This document shows positions 43,099-50,913 of a DNA stretch of 64,000 nt, one piece after another. The translations under genes were made by a program, and so were the position numbers. Source of the stretch: Rubrivivax sp. (GTDB lineage Bacteria > Pseudomonadota > Gammaproteobacteria > Burkholderiales > Burkholderiaceae_C); NCBI GenBank assembly GCA_004210455.1, contig SEFA01000011.1, positions 1 through 64,000 on the forward strand. Reading direction: 5' to 3'. The notes under the pieces are model-generated. The model was not told the origin of the DNA. It searched no databases and saw nothing but the letters and a program-made list of their open reading frames with translations. Positions within the stretch are counted from its first letter, which is position 1, and every line of letters begins with the position of its first letter.

Positions 43099-43245
43099 GG
43101 GGGCTCGGTGAACACGAAGTGCGGCGGAGCGTAGCGCGAGCGCCGCCGTCGTCTGTCAGGAGGGCCGGCACCCCAGGCGCGCTCGTGCGGCGCGCGCAGC
43201 AAGCTCGTACAAGCCGCCGGCGCGGCCAGCGCGGACAATCGCGGC

Positions 43246-43749
43246 ATGAGCAAGAAATCCGCCCATGTCAGCGAAACGCTGGCGACGCAGATGCTGCGCC
43301 AGCACAAGGTCGCGTTCGGCGAGCACGTCTACGACTACGTCGATCACGGCGGCACCGGGGAGTCCTCCAAGCAGCTCGGCGTGCCCGAACACGAGGTCGT
43401 CAAGACGCTGGTGATGCAGGACGAGAAGGCGCAGCCGCTGATCGTGCTGATGCACGGCGACTGCACCGTCAGCCTGAAGGAACTCGCCCGGCAGATCCCC
43501 TGCAAGAAGGTCGAGCCCTGCAAGCCCGACGTCGCGCAGCGCCACAGCGGCTACCTCGTCGGCGGCACGTCGCCGTTCGGCACGCGCAAGGCGATGCCGG
43601 TGTTCGTCGAGTCCTCGGTGCTCGCGCTGCCCCGCCTCCTGATCAACGGCGGGCGCCGCGGCTACCTGATCAGCATCGAACCCCGGGTTTTGACGGAGCT
43701 GCTCGCGGCCCGCCCGGTCGAGTGCGCGCTGAAGTCCGGGGCAGAATAG
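43246..43749 (+). CDS. ybaK: Cys-tRNA(Pro)/Cys-tRNA(Cys) deacylase, YbaK/EbsC family
   Basis: This trans-editing enzyme hydrolyses Cys mischarged on tRNA-Pro. The 167-residue protein shows the catalytic Lys in HEVVKTLVMQ near residue 50, LIVLMHGDCTVSLKEL near 65 and GYLVGGTSPFGTRKAMPVFVE near 105. It fits the family in length and order. It precedes plsY by six bases, so the two are probably in one operon with ridA. Confidence 0.93.
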   Translation: MSKKSAHVSETLATQMLRQHKVAFGEHVYDYVDHGGTGESSKQLGVPEHEVVKTLVMQDEKAQPLIVLMHGDCTVSLKELARQIPCKKVEPCKPDVAQRHSGYLVGGTSPFGTRKAMPVFVESSVLALPRLLINGGRRGYLISIEPRVLTELLAARPVECALKSGAE

Positions 43750-43755
43750 CGCCCC

Positions 43756-44478
43756 ATGCAAAGTGTCCTGTTTCCCTTGTCGGCCGTATTGGCGGTGTTG
43801 GCCGGGTATCTGATCGGCTCCCTGTCCTTCGCGGTGATCGTCAGCCGCCTGATGGGCCTGTCCGATCCGCGCAGCTACGGCAGCGGCAATCCGGGTGCGA
43901 CCAACGTGCTGCGCTCCGGCAACAAGGCCGCGGCGATCCTGACGCTGGTCTTCGACGCGCTCAAGGGCTATGTCCCCGTGATGCTGGTGCTGAAGTTCGG
44001 CCCGCCGTACGACCTGGAGGAGGGCACCGCCGCGCTGGTCGGTCTGGCCGCCTTCGTCGGCCACCTCTGGCCGGTCTTCTTCAAGTTCATCGGCGGCAAG
44101 GGCGTCGCCACCGCGGCCGGTGTGCTGCTCGCCATCAACCCGTGGCTCGGCCTGTCCGTGCTCGGCGTGTGGATCGCGATGGCGGTCGTCTTCCGTTACT
44201 CCTCGCTGGCGTCGCTGGCCGCCGCGGTCGCCGCGCCGCTGCTGCAGATGCTGGTCTGGGACGTCGGCCCGGAGCTGCCGGCCATCGCGTTGATGAGTCT
44301 GCTGCTGATCTGGCGCCATGCCGCCAACATCAAGAAGCTGATGGCGGGAACGGAGAGCAAGCTCGGCCAGAAGGCGGCACCGGCCGCCGCGCCGGCCGCG
44401 AAATCCCATCGCCACGAGCAGTCGCGCGAGAAGCGCGAGCACAAGCATTCCCACAAGCCCAGGCAGCACAACAAATGA
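43756..44478 (+). CDS. plsY: acyl-phosphate:glycerol-3-phosphate acyltransferase with basic C-terminal extension
   Basis: PlsY acylates glycerol-3-phosphate at the inner membrane in phospholipid synthesis. The conserved motifs are SYGSGNPGATNVLRSGNK (near residue 36), FKFIGGKGVATAAG (near 110) and an LLLIWRHAANIKKLMAG segment near 190. The core ends near residue 200; about 38 further residues are Ala-, Lys- and His-rich (SHRHEQSREKREHKHSHKP), longer than usual. The stop overlaps the ridA start (ATGA). Confidence 0.95.
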   Translation: MQSVLFPLSAVLAVLAGYLIGSLSFAVIVSRLMGLSDPRSYGSGNPGATNVLRSGNKAAAILTLVFDALKGYVPVMLVLKFGPPYDLEEGTAALVGLAAFVGHLWPVFFKFIGGKGVATAAGVLLAINPWLGLSVLGVWIAMAVVFRYSSLASLAAAVAAPLLQMLVWDVGPELPAIALMSLLLIWRHAANIKKLMAGTESKLGQKAAPAAAPAAKSHRHEQSREKREHKHSHKPRQHNK

Positions 44479-44825
44479 GCAACATCGAACGCTTCGACGT
44501 CGGCCCGCGTCTCTCCGAGATGGCCATCCACAACGGCGTGGTCTACCTCGCCGGGCAGGTGCCGGAAGACGCCACCGCCGACGTCAAGGGCCAGACCGAG
44601 CAGGTCCTGGCGATGATCGACAAGCTGCTGGCCCGCGCCGGCAGCGACAAGACCAAGATCCTGCGCGCGCAGCTGTACATCGCCGACGTCAAGGACCTGG
44701 CCGGCATGAACGCCGCCTGGGACGCCTGGGTGCCGGCCGGCCACACGCCGCCCCGCGCCACGGTCGAGGCCAAGCTGGCCAAGCCGGAGTGGAAGATCGA
44801 GATCGTGATCACCGCGGCGGTCTGA
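44475..44825 (+). CDS. RidA-family enamine/imine deaminase
   Basis: The 116-residue protein has the RidA pattern NGVVYLAGQVPE near residue 20, the long helix KGQTEQVLAMIDKLLARAG, and the conserved Arg in TPPRATVEAKLA near 95. These trimeric enzymes hydrolyse reactive 2-aminoacrylate-type intermediates. It starts within the plsY stop. A perfect hairpin (44874-44904) follows. Confidence 0.93.
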   Translation: MSNIERFDVGPRLSEMAIHNGVVYLAGQVPEDATADVKGQTEQVLAMIDKLLARAGSDKTKILRAQLYIADVKDLAGMNAAWDAWVPAGHTPPRATVEAKLAKPEWKIEIVITAAV

Positions 44826-44873
44826 GCCTCGCGGAGGCCTCGAACCTTTTCGGGCCTCTTCAAGCCTCTCCAA

Positions 44874-44904
44874 GCAGAACGCCGGCTTCGCGCCGGCGTT
44901 CTGC
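44874..44904. terminator. hairpin between convergent ridA and yciO-like genes
   Basis: GCAGAACGCCGGC pairs with GCCGGCGTTCTGC across a five-base TTCGC loop. It lacks a T-run on either strand but sits between two gene ends. Confidence 0.55.
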
Positions 44905-44940
44905 ATGGGGCCTCGAACGGGCGTGGCACCCGCTCCCGAC

Positions 44941-45591
44941 TCAATCGTCCGCTTCGGCCTCTTCGAGTTCCAGGCCCAGGCAGGCCGGGTCGCCGCAGCC
45001 GCGGCGCACCAGCACGGGCGGTTCCGCGGTGAGGTCGACGACGGTCGTCGGCTTCATCGGGCAGGCGCCGGCGTCGATGATCAGCTGGATCAGCTTGTCG
45101 TAGCGGGCGGTGATCTCTTCGGGGTCGTTGATCGGCTCGTGCTCGCCGGGCGGGATCAGCGTCGTGGCCAGCAGCGGGCCGCCGATCAGCGCGAGCAGGT
45201 CCTGCGTGACGCGGTGGTCCGGCACGCGCAGGCCGATGGTGCGGCGCGAGGGATGCGACAGGCGCCGCGGCACTTCCTTGGTCGCCTCCAGGATGAAGGT
45301 GAACGGCCCCGGCGTGGCCGTCTTGATCATGCGGTACTGCTTGTTGTCGACGCGCGCATAGCTGCCGAGTTCGCTGAGGTCGCGGCACAGCAGCGTCATG
45401 TGATGCTTGTCGTCGACGCCGCGGATGCGGCGCAGCGCCTCGGCGGCGGCCTTGTCGTCGAGCTGGCAGACCAGCGCGTAGCTGGAGTCGGTCGGGATCG
45501 CGCCGATGCCGCCCTGGCTCAGGATCTGCGCCGCCTGGCGCAGGAAACGGGCCTGCGGGTTGTCGGGATGGACTTCGAAGATCTGGGCCAT
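44941..45591 (-). CDS. YciO/Sua5-family protein (threonylcarbamoyl-AMP synthase-like)
   Basis: The 216-residue protein has the YrdC fold, with GGIGAIPTDSSYALVCQL near residue 28 and DDKHHMTLLCRDLSEL near 60, then RTIGLRVPDHRVTQDLL near 118. The SSYAL variant and short length place it with YciO rather than full Sua5. Essential t6A synthesis is normally done by another paralogue. The ATG at 45591 (MAQIFEVHPDNPQ) is the usual YciO start. It is 46 bases downstream of the PHP gene. Confidence 0.88.
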   Translation of the reverse strand: MAQIFEVHPDNPQARFLRQAAQILSQGGIGAIPTDSSYALVCQLDDKAAAEALRRIRGVDDKHHMTLLCRDLSELGSYARVDNKQYRMIKTATPGPFTFILEATKEVPRRLSHPSRRTIGLRVPDHRVTQDLLALIGGPLLATTLIPPGEHEPINDPEEITARYDKLIQLIIDAGACPMKPTTVVDLTAEPPVLVRRGCGDPACLGLELEEAEADD

Positions 45592-45637
45592 GGTCCTCGC
45601 CTGTGGCAATCGGCGTGCGAGCCGATCGGTGAGCCGG

Positions 45638-46552
45638 TCAGTCCGGCCAGTGGATGCGGTGTTCGAGCGCGCCCCACACCGGTTTCAAGCGGCCGGAGAG
45701 GTGCTGGTCGAGCTTGCCCACGTCGACGCGGCTTTCCTCCGGGCTGTGGAAGTCCGAGCCGCGCGAGGCGAGCAGGTCGAATTCCAGCGCGGTGTCGGTG
45801 TACTGGATCATGTCCGCGGCGGTGTGGCTGCCGGTGACGACCTCGATGCCGCGTCCGCCGTGCGCGATGAACTCGGTGATCAGCGCGTACTCCTCGGTCG
45901 GCGTGAAGCCGTAGCGGCCGGGGTGCGCGATGACGGCCAGCCCGCCGGCGTCCACGATCCAGCCCACCGCGTCGCCCAGCGCCGCCCAGCGGTGCGGCAC
46001 GTAGCCGGGCTTGCCCTCGGTGAGGAAGCGGCGGAAGACCTCGGGCACGTCCGAGCACTGGCCGCTCTCCACCAGGAAACGCGCGAAGTGGGTGCGGGAG
46101 ATCAGCTCCGGATTGCCGGCGAACTTGAGCGCGCCTTCGTAGGCGCCGGGGATGCCGACCTGGGCGAGGCCGTCGGACATCTCCTTCGCCCGCGCGCCGC
46201 GGCCGCCGCGCGTGGCGCGTAGGCCTTCGACGATGCGCGGATCGTCATGGTCGAAGCCCAGGCCGACGATGTGCACCACCTTGCCGGCGAAAGTCACCGA
46301 GATCTCGGCGCCGGTCAGATAGGGTAGGCCGGCCGCCTTCGCCGCCGCCATCGCGCGCTGCTGGCCGCCGACCTCGTCGTGGTCCGTCAGCGCCCAGAGC
46401 TCGACGCCGTTGGCCTTGGCGCGCGCGGCCAGGGCCTCGGGCGCCAGCGTGCCGTCGGACACGGTCGAGTGGCAGTGCAGATCCGCGTTGATCTGCGGAT
46501 GCAGGGTCGAAGGGGCGGCCGGCGACGGCGCGGTGTCGGAAGGGGCGTTCAC
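45638..46552 (-). CDS. PHP-domain phosphatase, nucleoside bisphosphate phosphatase/RNase AM type
   Basis: The 304-residue protein has PHP metal motifs ADLHCHSTVSDGTLAPE near residue 24, ALTDHDEVGG near 53, AVIAHPGRYGFTP near 207 and ASRGSDFHSPEES near 263. Related enzymes (TrpH/YciV) hydrolyse 3',5'-nucleoside bisphosphates and trim 5' ends of RNA. The pairing with a YciO-like gene is common in proteobacteria (yciV-yciO). Confidence 0.9.
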   Translation of the reverse strand: MNAPSDTAPSPAAPSTLHPQINADLHCHSTVSDGTLAPEALAARAKANGVELWALTDHDEVGGQQRAMAAAKAAGLPYLTGAEISVTFAGKVVHIVGLGFDHDDPRIVEGLRATRGGRGARAKEMSDGLAQVGIPGAYEGALKFAGNPELISRTHFARFLVESGQCSDVPEVFRRFLTEGKPGYVPHRWAALGDAVGWIVDAGGLAVIAHPGRYGFTPTEEYALITEFIAHGGRGIEVVTGSHTAADMIQYTDTALEFDLLASRGSDFHSPEESRVDVGKLDQHLSGRLKPVWGALEHRIHWPD

Positions 46553-46616
46553 ACGCCGATTCTAGGAGCGTGGCCATGACCGCGCCCGCACCGCTGGGAT
46601 CCCGCCGTCCCGGACC

Positions 46617-48467
46617 TCAGGCTGCCGCGGCCGCCGGCGCAGCGGCCGTCCTGTCGCCGTCGACGGCTGCGACCGCGCTGCGGCGGCGGTCGACGAAGTA
46701 GCGGCTGGGGCCGGTGCCGCACTTGGCGACGTGTTTGGGTTCGGCCAGCGCGGCGGACAGGGCGCGCACGCTCTCGAAGGCGCCGGGTTGCACCTGGATC
46801 ACACCGGCGCTCAGGGTCGGCAGCGGATTGAAGGATTCCTGGTTCTGGCGGTTCAGCGTCACGTAGCCGCCCAGCGCCTGGTGTTCGGCGGAGAAGAAGG
46901 GGCGGATCTGGCGGTCGAACTCGCGGCAGACGCGGGTGACGCGGGCGGTCCAGTCGGGCGATCCCAGCACCATCACGAAGTCGTCGCCGCCGATGTGGCC
47001 GACGAAGTCCACCGCCGGGTCGGCGGCGTCCTGCAGGATCTGCGCGCAGAGCTTGATGATGTCGTCGCCGGTGGCGTAGCCGTAGACGTCGTTGAAGGGC
47101 TTGAAGTGGTCGATGTCCCACGCGACGACGACGAACTCGCGCGCCTCGTGCAGCAGCGCGTCGAGGTGCTGGTCGGTGGGCACGTTGCCCGGCATCAGCG
47201 TCAGCGGGTTGGCGTAGCGGGCGCTGTGGACCTGCAGGTCGGAGACGGCCTTGAGCAGATCGGTGCTGCGGCCGGTGCCGAAGTACTCGCCGTTGCGGGT
47301 GACGATGAAGCCGTCGACCATCAGCCGGTCGTCGAGGCTGGAGATCGCGTCGCTCATCTCGCGCAGCGAGGTGCCGGCGTCGAAGATCAGCGGCTGGGGA
47401 TCCATGAGCGCGGTGCAGGAGCGCTTCTCGTGGATGTCCATGAAGTAGCGCTCGGCGCTGCGCTTGAGCACCTGCAGCGAACGCAGAATGCCGATCGGCC
47501 GGTTCGAGTCGTCCAGCACCGGCATCGAGAACAGCTGTTCGTCGCGCTGGAACATGTCGGCAACGGTCTGGCAGTTGAGCTTGGGCGTGACGGTGTGGCT
47601 GCGGCGGGCCAGTTGCGCGGCGGTCGTGATCGCATCGGGCGGCAGGCGCATCCAGTCGGCGTTGCGGCGGCGGTGCTCGGGCGCGAGCAGGGCGTCCACC
47701 TCGGCACGCAGCGCGGCGCGCGGGGCGGCGCTCGGGCGCGCGAGCAGGTAGCCCTGGCAGACCGGCACGCCCAGGCGGCGAAGCACGGTGAGGTCGCTGA
47801 GCTGCTCGAGGCCTTCGGCGACGACGGTGCAGCCGGAGCTGGCCGCCATTTCGAGGATGGAGCGGACGAACTGCTGCTTGAGCGGTTCCTGGGCGATGCC
47901 GTCGATGAAGTGGCGGTCGATCTTGACGAAGTCCGGGCGGATGTCCATCCAGCGCTTCAGGCTGGCGAAGCCTTCGCCGAGGTCGTCCAGCGCGACGACG
48001 AAGCCGAGTTCGCGCAGGCTGCGCATGCTGTCCTGCAGCCGCTCGGGTTCGAGGATGGGACGGGTCTCGGTGAGTTCGATGACCACGCGCGAGGCGGGCA
48101 GATCGAGTTGCGCGAACTCGCGGGCGATCAATGCCCCGCGGTCGCTGGTGGCGAGCAACGTGTCCGCGGTGAGGTTCAGGAAGAGCTGGCCGGGGAGATT
48201 GAGTTCCTTGAACCGACGCAGCGCGCGTCGCACGACGATCCGTTCCAGTTCGACCAGCCGACCCAGCCGCGCGGCGGTCTCGAACAGTACCAGCGGCGAA
48301 TGCAGCGGCGTGTCCGCCGGTCCGCGCGTCAGGGCTTCGTAGCCCAGGATGTTCGCCCGCTCGACCTCGACCAGCGGCTGGAAGTGGATGTCCAAGGCGC
48401 CGTCGCGGATGACGGCGGATAGGGCGATGCTCAGCGGATCGGGCGGTTGCAGGTGCGTGGTCGGCAT
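46617..48467 (-). CDS. cyclic di-GMP signalling protein, EAL-CBS-GGDEF order
   Basis: The 616-residue cytoplasmic protein has an N-terminal EAL phosphodiesterase domain (about 15-255), a CBS pair (about 285-420) and a C-terminal GGDEF-type domain (about 425-590), the reverse of the usual order. EAL residues look intact: YEALTRG, LNLTADTL, IELTETRP, ALDDLGEGFASL, VKIDRHFI, VVAEGLEQ and QGYLLARP. The cyclase motif is GGDDF instead of GGDEF. CBS domains suggest regulation by an adenine nucleotide. Net activity is not predictable by eye; phosphodiesterase is more likely. Confidence 0.92.
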   Translation of the reverse strand: MPTTHLQPPDPLSIALSAVIRDGALDIHFQPLVEVERANILGYEALTRGPADTPLHSPLVLFETAARLGRLVELERIVVRRALRRFKELNLPGQLFLNLTADTLLATSDRGALIAREFAQLDLPASRVVIELTETRPILEPERLQDSMRSLRELGFVVALDDLGEGFASLKRWMDIRPDFVKIDRHFIDGIAQEPLKQQFVRSILEMAASSGCTVVAEGLEQLSDLTVLRRLGVPVCQGYLLARPSAAPRAALRAEVDALLAPEHRRRNADWMRLPPDAITTAAQLARRSHTVTPKLNCQTVADMFQRDEQLFSMPVLDDSNRPIGILRSLQVLKRSAERYFMDIHEKRSCTALMDPQPLIFDAGTSLREMSDAISSLDDRLMVDGFIVTRNGEYFGTGRSTDLLKAVSDLQVHSARYANPLTLMPGNVPTDQHLDALLHEAREFVVVAWDIDHFKPFNDVYGYATGDDIIKLCAQILQDAADPAVDFVGHIGGDDFVMVLGSPDWTARVTRVCREFDRQIRPFFSAEHQALGGYVTLNRQNQESFNPLPTLSAGVIQVQPGAFESVRALSAALAEPKHVAKCGTGPSRYFVDRRRSAVAAVDGDRTAAAPAAAAA

Positions 48468-48681
48468 GGGAAGACACCACGGCGGACGGTGCGCCGCGTG
48501 GTGTCCCCATTCTGGGTGGCCTCTATGTCATAGCTTTGACAAACTGTTACAGCAGGGGGTCAGGTGTGAAGTCTGGCGCGGTCTTCGCGAGTTGGAACGT
48601 GGGTTGTTCTAAGGGCGACGAATCGACGTTGCGATTTCGAATCCATCAAAGATGTGCAGCATCGTCGACGCCTTCGCGAGA

Positions 48682-48704
48682 CAAAACCGGGAGTTTCGGT
48701 TTTG
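48682..48704. promoter_or_regulatory. palindromic candidate operator of the mqsRA-like locus
   Basis: CAAAACCG and CGGTTTTG form a perfect 8-bp inverted repeat with a seven-base spacer, 53 bases before the toxin start. MqsA-type antitoxins are known to repress their own operon through palindromes. Confidence 0.65.
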
Positions 48705-48757
48705 AACAGTTCGAAGCGGCTTCAAATCAGTGGCCCCCGAGCATCTGGAGATTGCCG

Positions 48758-49171
48758 ATGGCAAGTCTCGCTGTGGTGTCGGCCTACGATATGGAACCGC
48801 CCGACGAAGCTGCTCGGGCCAGGATCCGCGGTGGGCCGATCTATGACCTGAAACGAGTGCGTGAATTGGCGGCTCGTACATCGCCGATCGTCGCGTGGAC
48901 CGTGAAATGTCGTCGCGATATCCGTGCGTTGTTCTCCAACGAGTGGGAGGCCGTCGGGACGCTGTTGGGAAGTCTTGAAGGTGGCCACTATCTGCACTCA
49001 GAGTGGTGCGAAAACGGAGAAGGCTTTGTCGCGGCCTGCGACGCATATGCCATCGAGCGGGAGGAGACAACTCAGGCGGGTCGCGACGTTCGTGTCGCCT
49101 ACTTCGTGAAGTTCGCGATTTCTCGTGCTGGCAGTCTGATCCTGTTGGTGTCCTGTCACTTGTCGAGTTGA
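48758..49171 (+). CDS. MqsR-like toxin
   Basis: The 137-residue protein aligns by eye with MqsR mRNA interferase: PIYDLKRVRELAAR corresponds to the N-terminal strand-helix, TLLGSLEGGHYLHSEW to IIGLSESDFYKS, and AYFVKFAISRAGSLILLVSC to YLKITVIHDVLIVSF. It carries about 25 extra N-terminal residues. The ATG at 48758 follows CTGGAG. It is eight bases from an MqsA-like gene in toxin-first order, as in mqsRA. Local GC is lower than in flanking genes, which suggests acquisition. Confidence 0.75.
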   Translation: MASLAVVSAYDMEPPDEAARARIRGGPIYDLKRVRELAARTSPIVAWTVKCRRDIRALFSNEWEAVGTLLGSLEGGHYLHSEWCENGEGFVAACDAYAIEREETTQAGRDVRVAYFVKFAISRAGSLILLVSCHLSS

Positions 49172-49179
49172 GGTCAAGC

Positions 49180-49734
49180 ATGAAAGAGCAAAAGCGCTGC
49201 CCTATCTGTGCCGAGGGGCACATCGAGCGACACGTGGAGCAGATGGAAAACGAATACAAGGGGCATCGGGCGATGCTTCCCCTTTACTTCGTGGTGTGCG
49301 ACCACTGCAGGTCCGATTTCGCGACCTCGGTCGAAGGCCGTTTGAGTCGTCGGGCCCTGCTCGCCTGGCGCAAGCAGATAGACGGGCTCCTTGTGGGCCG
49401 AGAGATCGCAGAGATTCGAAAGCGCCACGGCCTGACTCAGACCCAGGCCTCGCGTCTTTTTGGTGTCGAGGGCGTGGCGTTCAGCAAGTACGAGAACGAT
49501 GACCTCGTTCAATCGGACGCCATGGACTCGCTGCTCCGGCGCCTTCTCTCCGATCCGCAGGCCTTTGAGGCTTTGGTTCTGGCGAAAGGCATGCGCTCCG
49601 AGCTTGCAAACCGGGCTGAGATGACCGCACGAAGCTCGGACGAAAACCGCCAGCCAGATCCGACGGTGTTGTATGACCCGAAGGAGTTCCGCCTCACCGA
49701 ACAGGATCGTGCGCTGAAGCGGAAGAAGCCATGA
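49180..49734 (+). CDS. MqsA-like antitoxin with zinc ribbon and XRE helix-turn-helix
   Basis: The 184-residue protein has an N-terminal zinc-binding part with two Cys pairs (CPICAEG near residue 6 and CDHC near 41). Its C-terminal HTH (GREIAEIRKRHGLTQTQASR, LFGVEGVAFSKYEND) follows the MqsA plan. The zinc domain would bind the toxin and the HTH the palindrome upstream. The tail of about 45 residues after the HTH is longer than in E. coli MqsA (131 residues). Confidence 0.85.
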   Translation: MKEQKRCPICAEGHIERHVEQMENEYKGHRAMLPLYFVVCDHCRSDFATSVEGRLSRRALLAWRKQIDGLLVGREIAEIRKRHGLTQTQASRLFGVEGVAFSKYENDDLVQSDAMDSLLRRLLSDPQAFEALVLAKGMRSELANRAEMTARSSDENRQPDPTVLYDPKEFRLTEQDRALKRKKP

Positions 49735-49736
49735 AC

Positions 49737-49761
49737 AGACGGCCGCGCCATACGGCCGTCT
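49737..49761. terminator. hairpin between mqsA-like gene and host-attachment gene
   Basis: AGACGGCCG and CGGCCGTCT pair across seven bases between two convergent gene ends. The T-run is weak on both strands. Confidence 0.5.
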
Positions 49762-49767
49762 CCGCCC

Positions 49768-50229
49768 TCACGGCTTCTGCTTGCTGAAATCCCGCTCCGG
49801 GAACAGGCGTGTCGTCAGCGCACCCAGGCTTTCATGGACGACGTCGACGTTGGTCTCGTCGATGACGATCTTGGCAATCTGCGGGCTCAGCGCCTTGCGC
49901 AGCAGGCCCAGGAAGCGCGGCGCGGCGACGACGCGCAGCTGCGTCACTTCGCCATTGTTGTAGCCGTCGTCCAGCGTCTTCGCCACGCGCGCCGCGAAGC
50001 TGATCGCTTCCTGATGCGATTCGTCGACGCCTGCCGACGAGGTCACGTTGTTGCCGCGACGGCCTTCGGCGTCGCGGCGCAGGTCGGCATTGTTCGCGTG
50101 GGCGGCGGCGTCGCTCAGCGTCGTGACGTCCTCCAGGTCGCCGCCTTCCTCCGGCAGCTTCAGCAGACGCGCCACGCCTTCGTCGGCCACCAGCACCCAC
50201 AGCTTCCCATCGTCCTTGTATGCAGCCAT
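49768..50229 (-). CDS. host attachment (baeRF/ribosome-factor-like) family protein
   Basis: The 153-residue protein begins KLWVLVADEGVARLLKL and continues with LRRDAEGRRGNN, ISFAARVAKTLDDGYNNGEV and the C-terminal RVVAAPRFLGLLRKAL, VVHESLGALTTRLF. This is the pattern of the family named for an Agrobacterium host-attachment factor and related to archaeal release-factor-like domains. Its molecular role is not established. It is monocistronic and convergent with the mqsRA-like pair. Confidence 0.85.
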   Translation of the reverse strand: MAAYKDDGKLWVLVADEGVARLLKLPEEGGDLEDVTTLSDAAAHANNADLRRDAEGRRGNNVTSSAGVDESHQEAISFAARVAKTLDDGYNNGEVTQLRVVAAPRFLGLLRKALSPQIAKIVIDETNVDVVHESLGALTTRLFPERDFSKQKP

Positions 50230-50406
50230 TTCGGTTCCTTCAACAGAGTTCTCGTTGAAGGCAGGGTGGCAATCGCCGTACCTCCGTCGGACAGCCAAGG
50301 CGGCATGGGACTTTGCAGTCAGGCGCAAAGCAGGGAACATGGCTTGCCCGCCGGTAGATCGCACCGGCTCTTCCTGCGCCTCATGCAGGATCGACTCGAG
50401 ACCGCC

Positions 50407-50865
50407 ATGGACACCGACCCCCCCTCCGCCGCCGTCAGCCTCCACATCGTCTGCCCGTCCTGCGGAGCGAAGAATCGCGTGCCGCGCGAGCGGCTGGGCG
50501 AATCGCCCGACTGCGGGCGTTGCAGCACGCCGCTGATGCGGGCCGAAGCCGTGGACCTCACGCCGGAGGTGTTCGACAAGTTCGTCGCCGGCACCGAGTT
50601 GCCGGTCGTCGTCGATTGCTGGGCGGAGTGGTGCGGCCCCTGCCGGATGATGACGCCGCAGTTCGAGAAGGCCGCCGCGATGCTGCCCGAGGTGCGCTTC
50701 GTCAAGCTCGATACCGAGGCCGCGCCGCAGCAGAGCGCCCGCTACGGCATCCGCAGCATTCCCACGATGCTGCTGTTCCTCGACGGGCAGGAGATCGCGC
50801 GCGAGTCCGGCGCGATGCCGGCGCAGGCCATCGTGGAATGGGTGCGCAAGCAACTGCTCGGTTGA
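50407..50865 (+). CDS. trxC: thioredoxin TrxC (thioredoxin 2)
   Basis: The 152-residue protein has an N-terminal zinc-binding segment with two CxxC pairs (CPSCGAKNRVP near residue 16, CGRC near 36), then the thioredoxin fold with active site WAEWCGPCRMM near 73 and the cis-Pro in RSIPTMLLF. TrxC reduces protein disulfides under oxidative stress. The ATG at 50407 was chosen; another in-frame ATG lies about 24 bases upstream. Confidence 0.95.
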   Translation: MDTDPPSAAVSLHIVCPSCGAKNRVPRERLGESPDCGRCSTPLMRAEAVDLTPEVFDKFVAGTELPVVVDCWAEWCGPCRMMTPQFEKAAAMLPEVRFVKLDTEAAPQQSARYGIRSIPTMLLFLDGQEIARESGAMPAQAIVEWVRKQLLG

Positions 50866-50870
50866 GGGAT

Positions 50871-50895
50871 CGCCGATCCGCGCTTCAGATCGGCG
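50871..50895. terminator. hairpin between convergent trxC and recJ
   Basis: CGCCGATC and GATCGGCG pair across nine bases just after the trxC stop. No clear T-run. Confidence 0.45.
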
Positions 50896-50913
50896 CGGTC
50901 GCCGGGATGGCCG

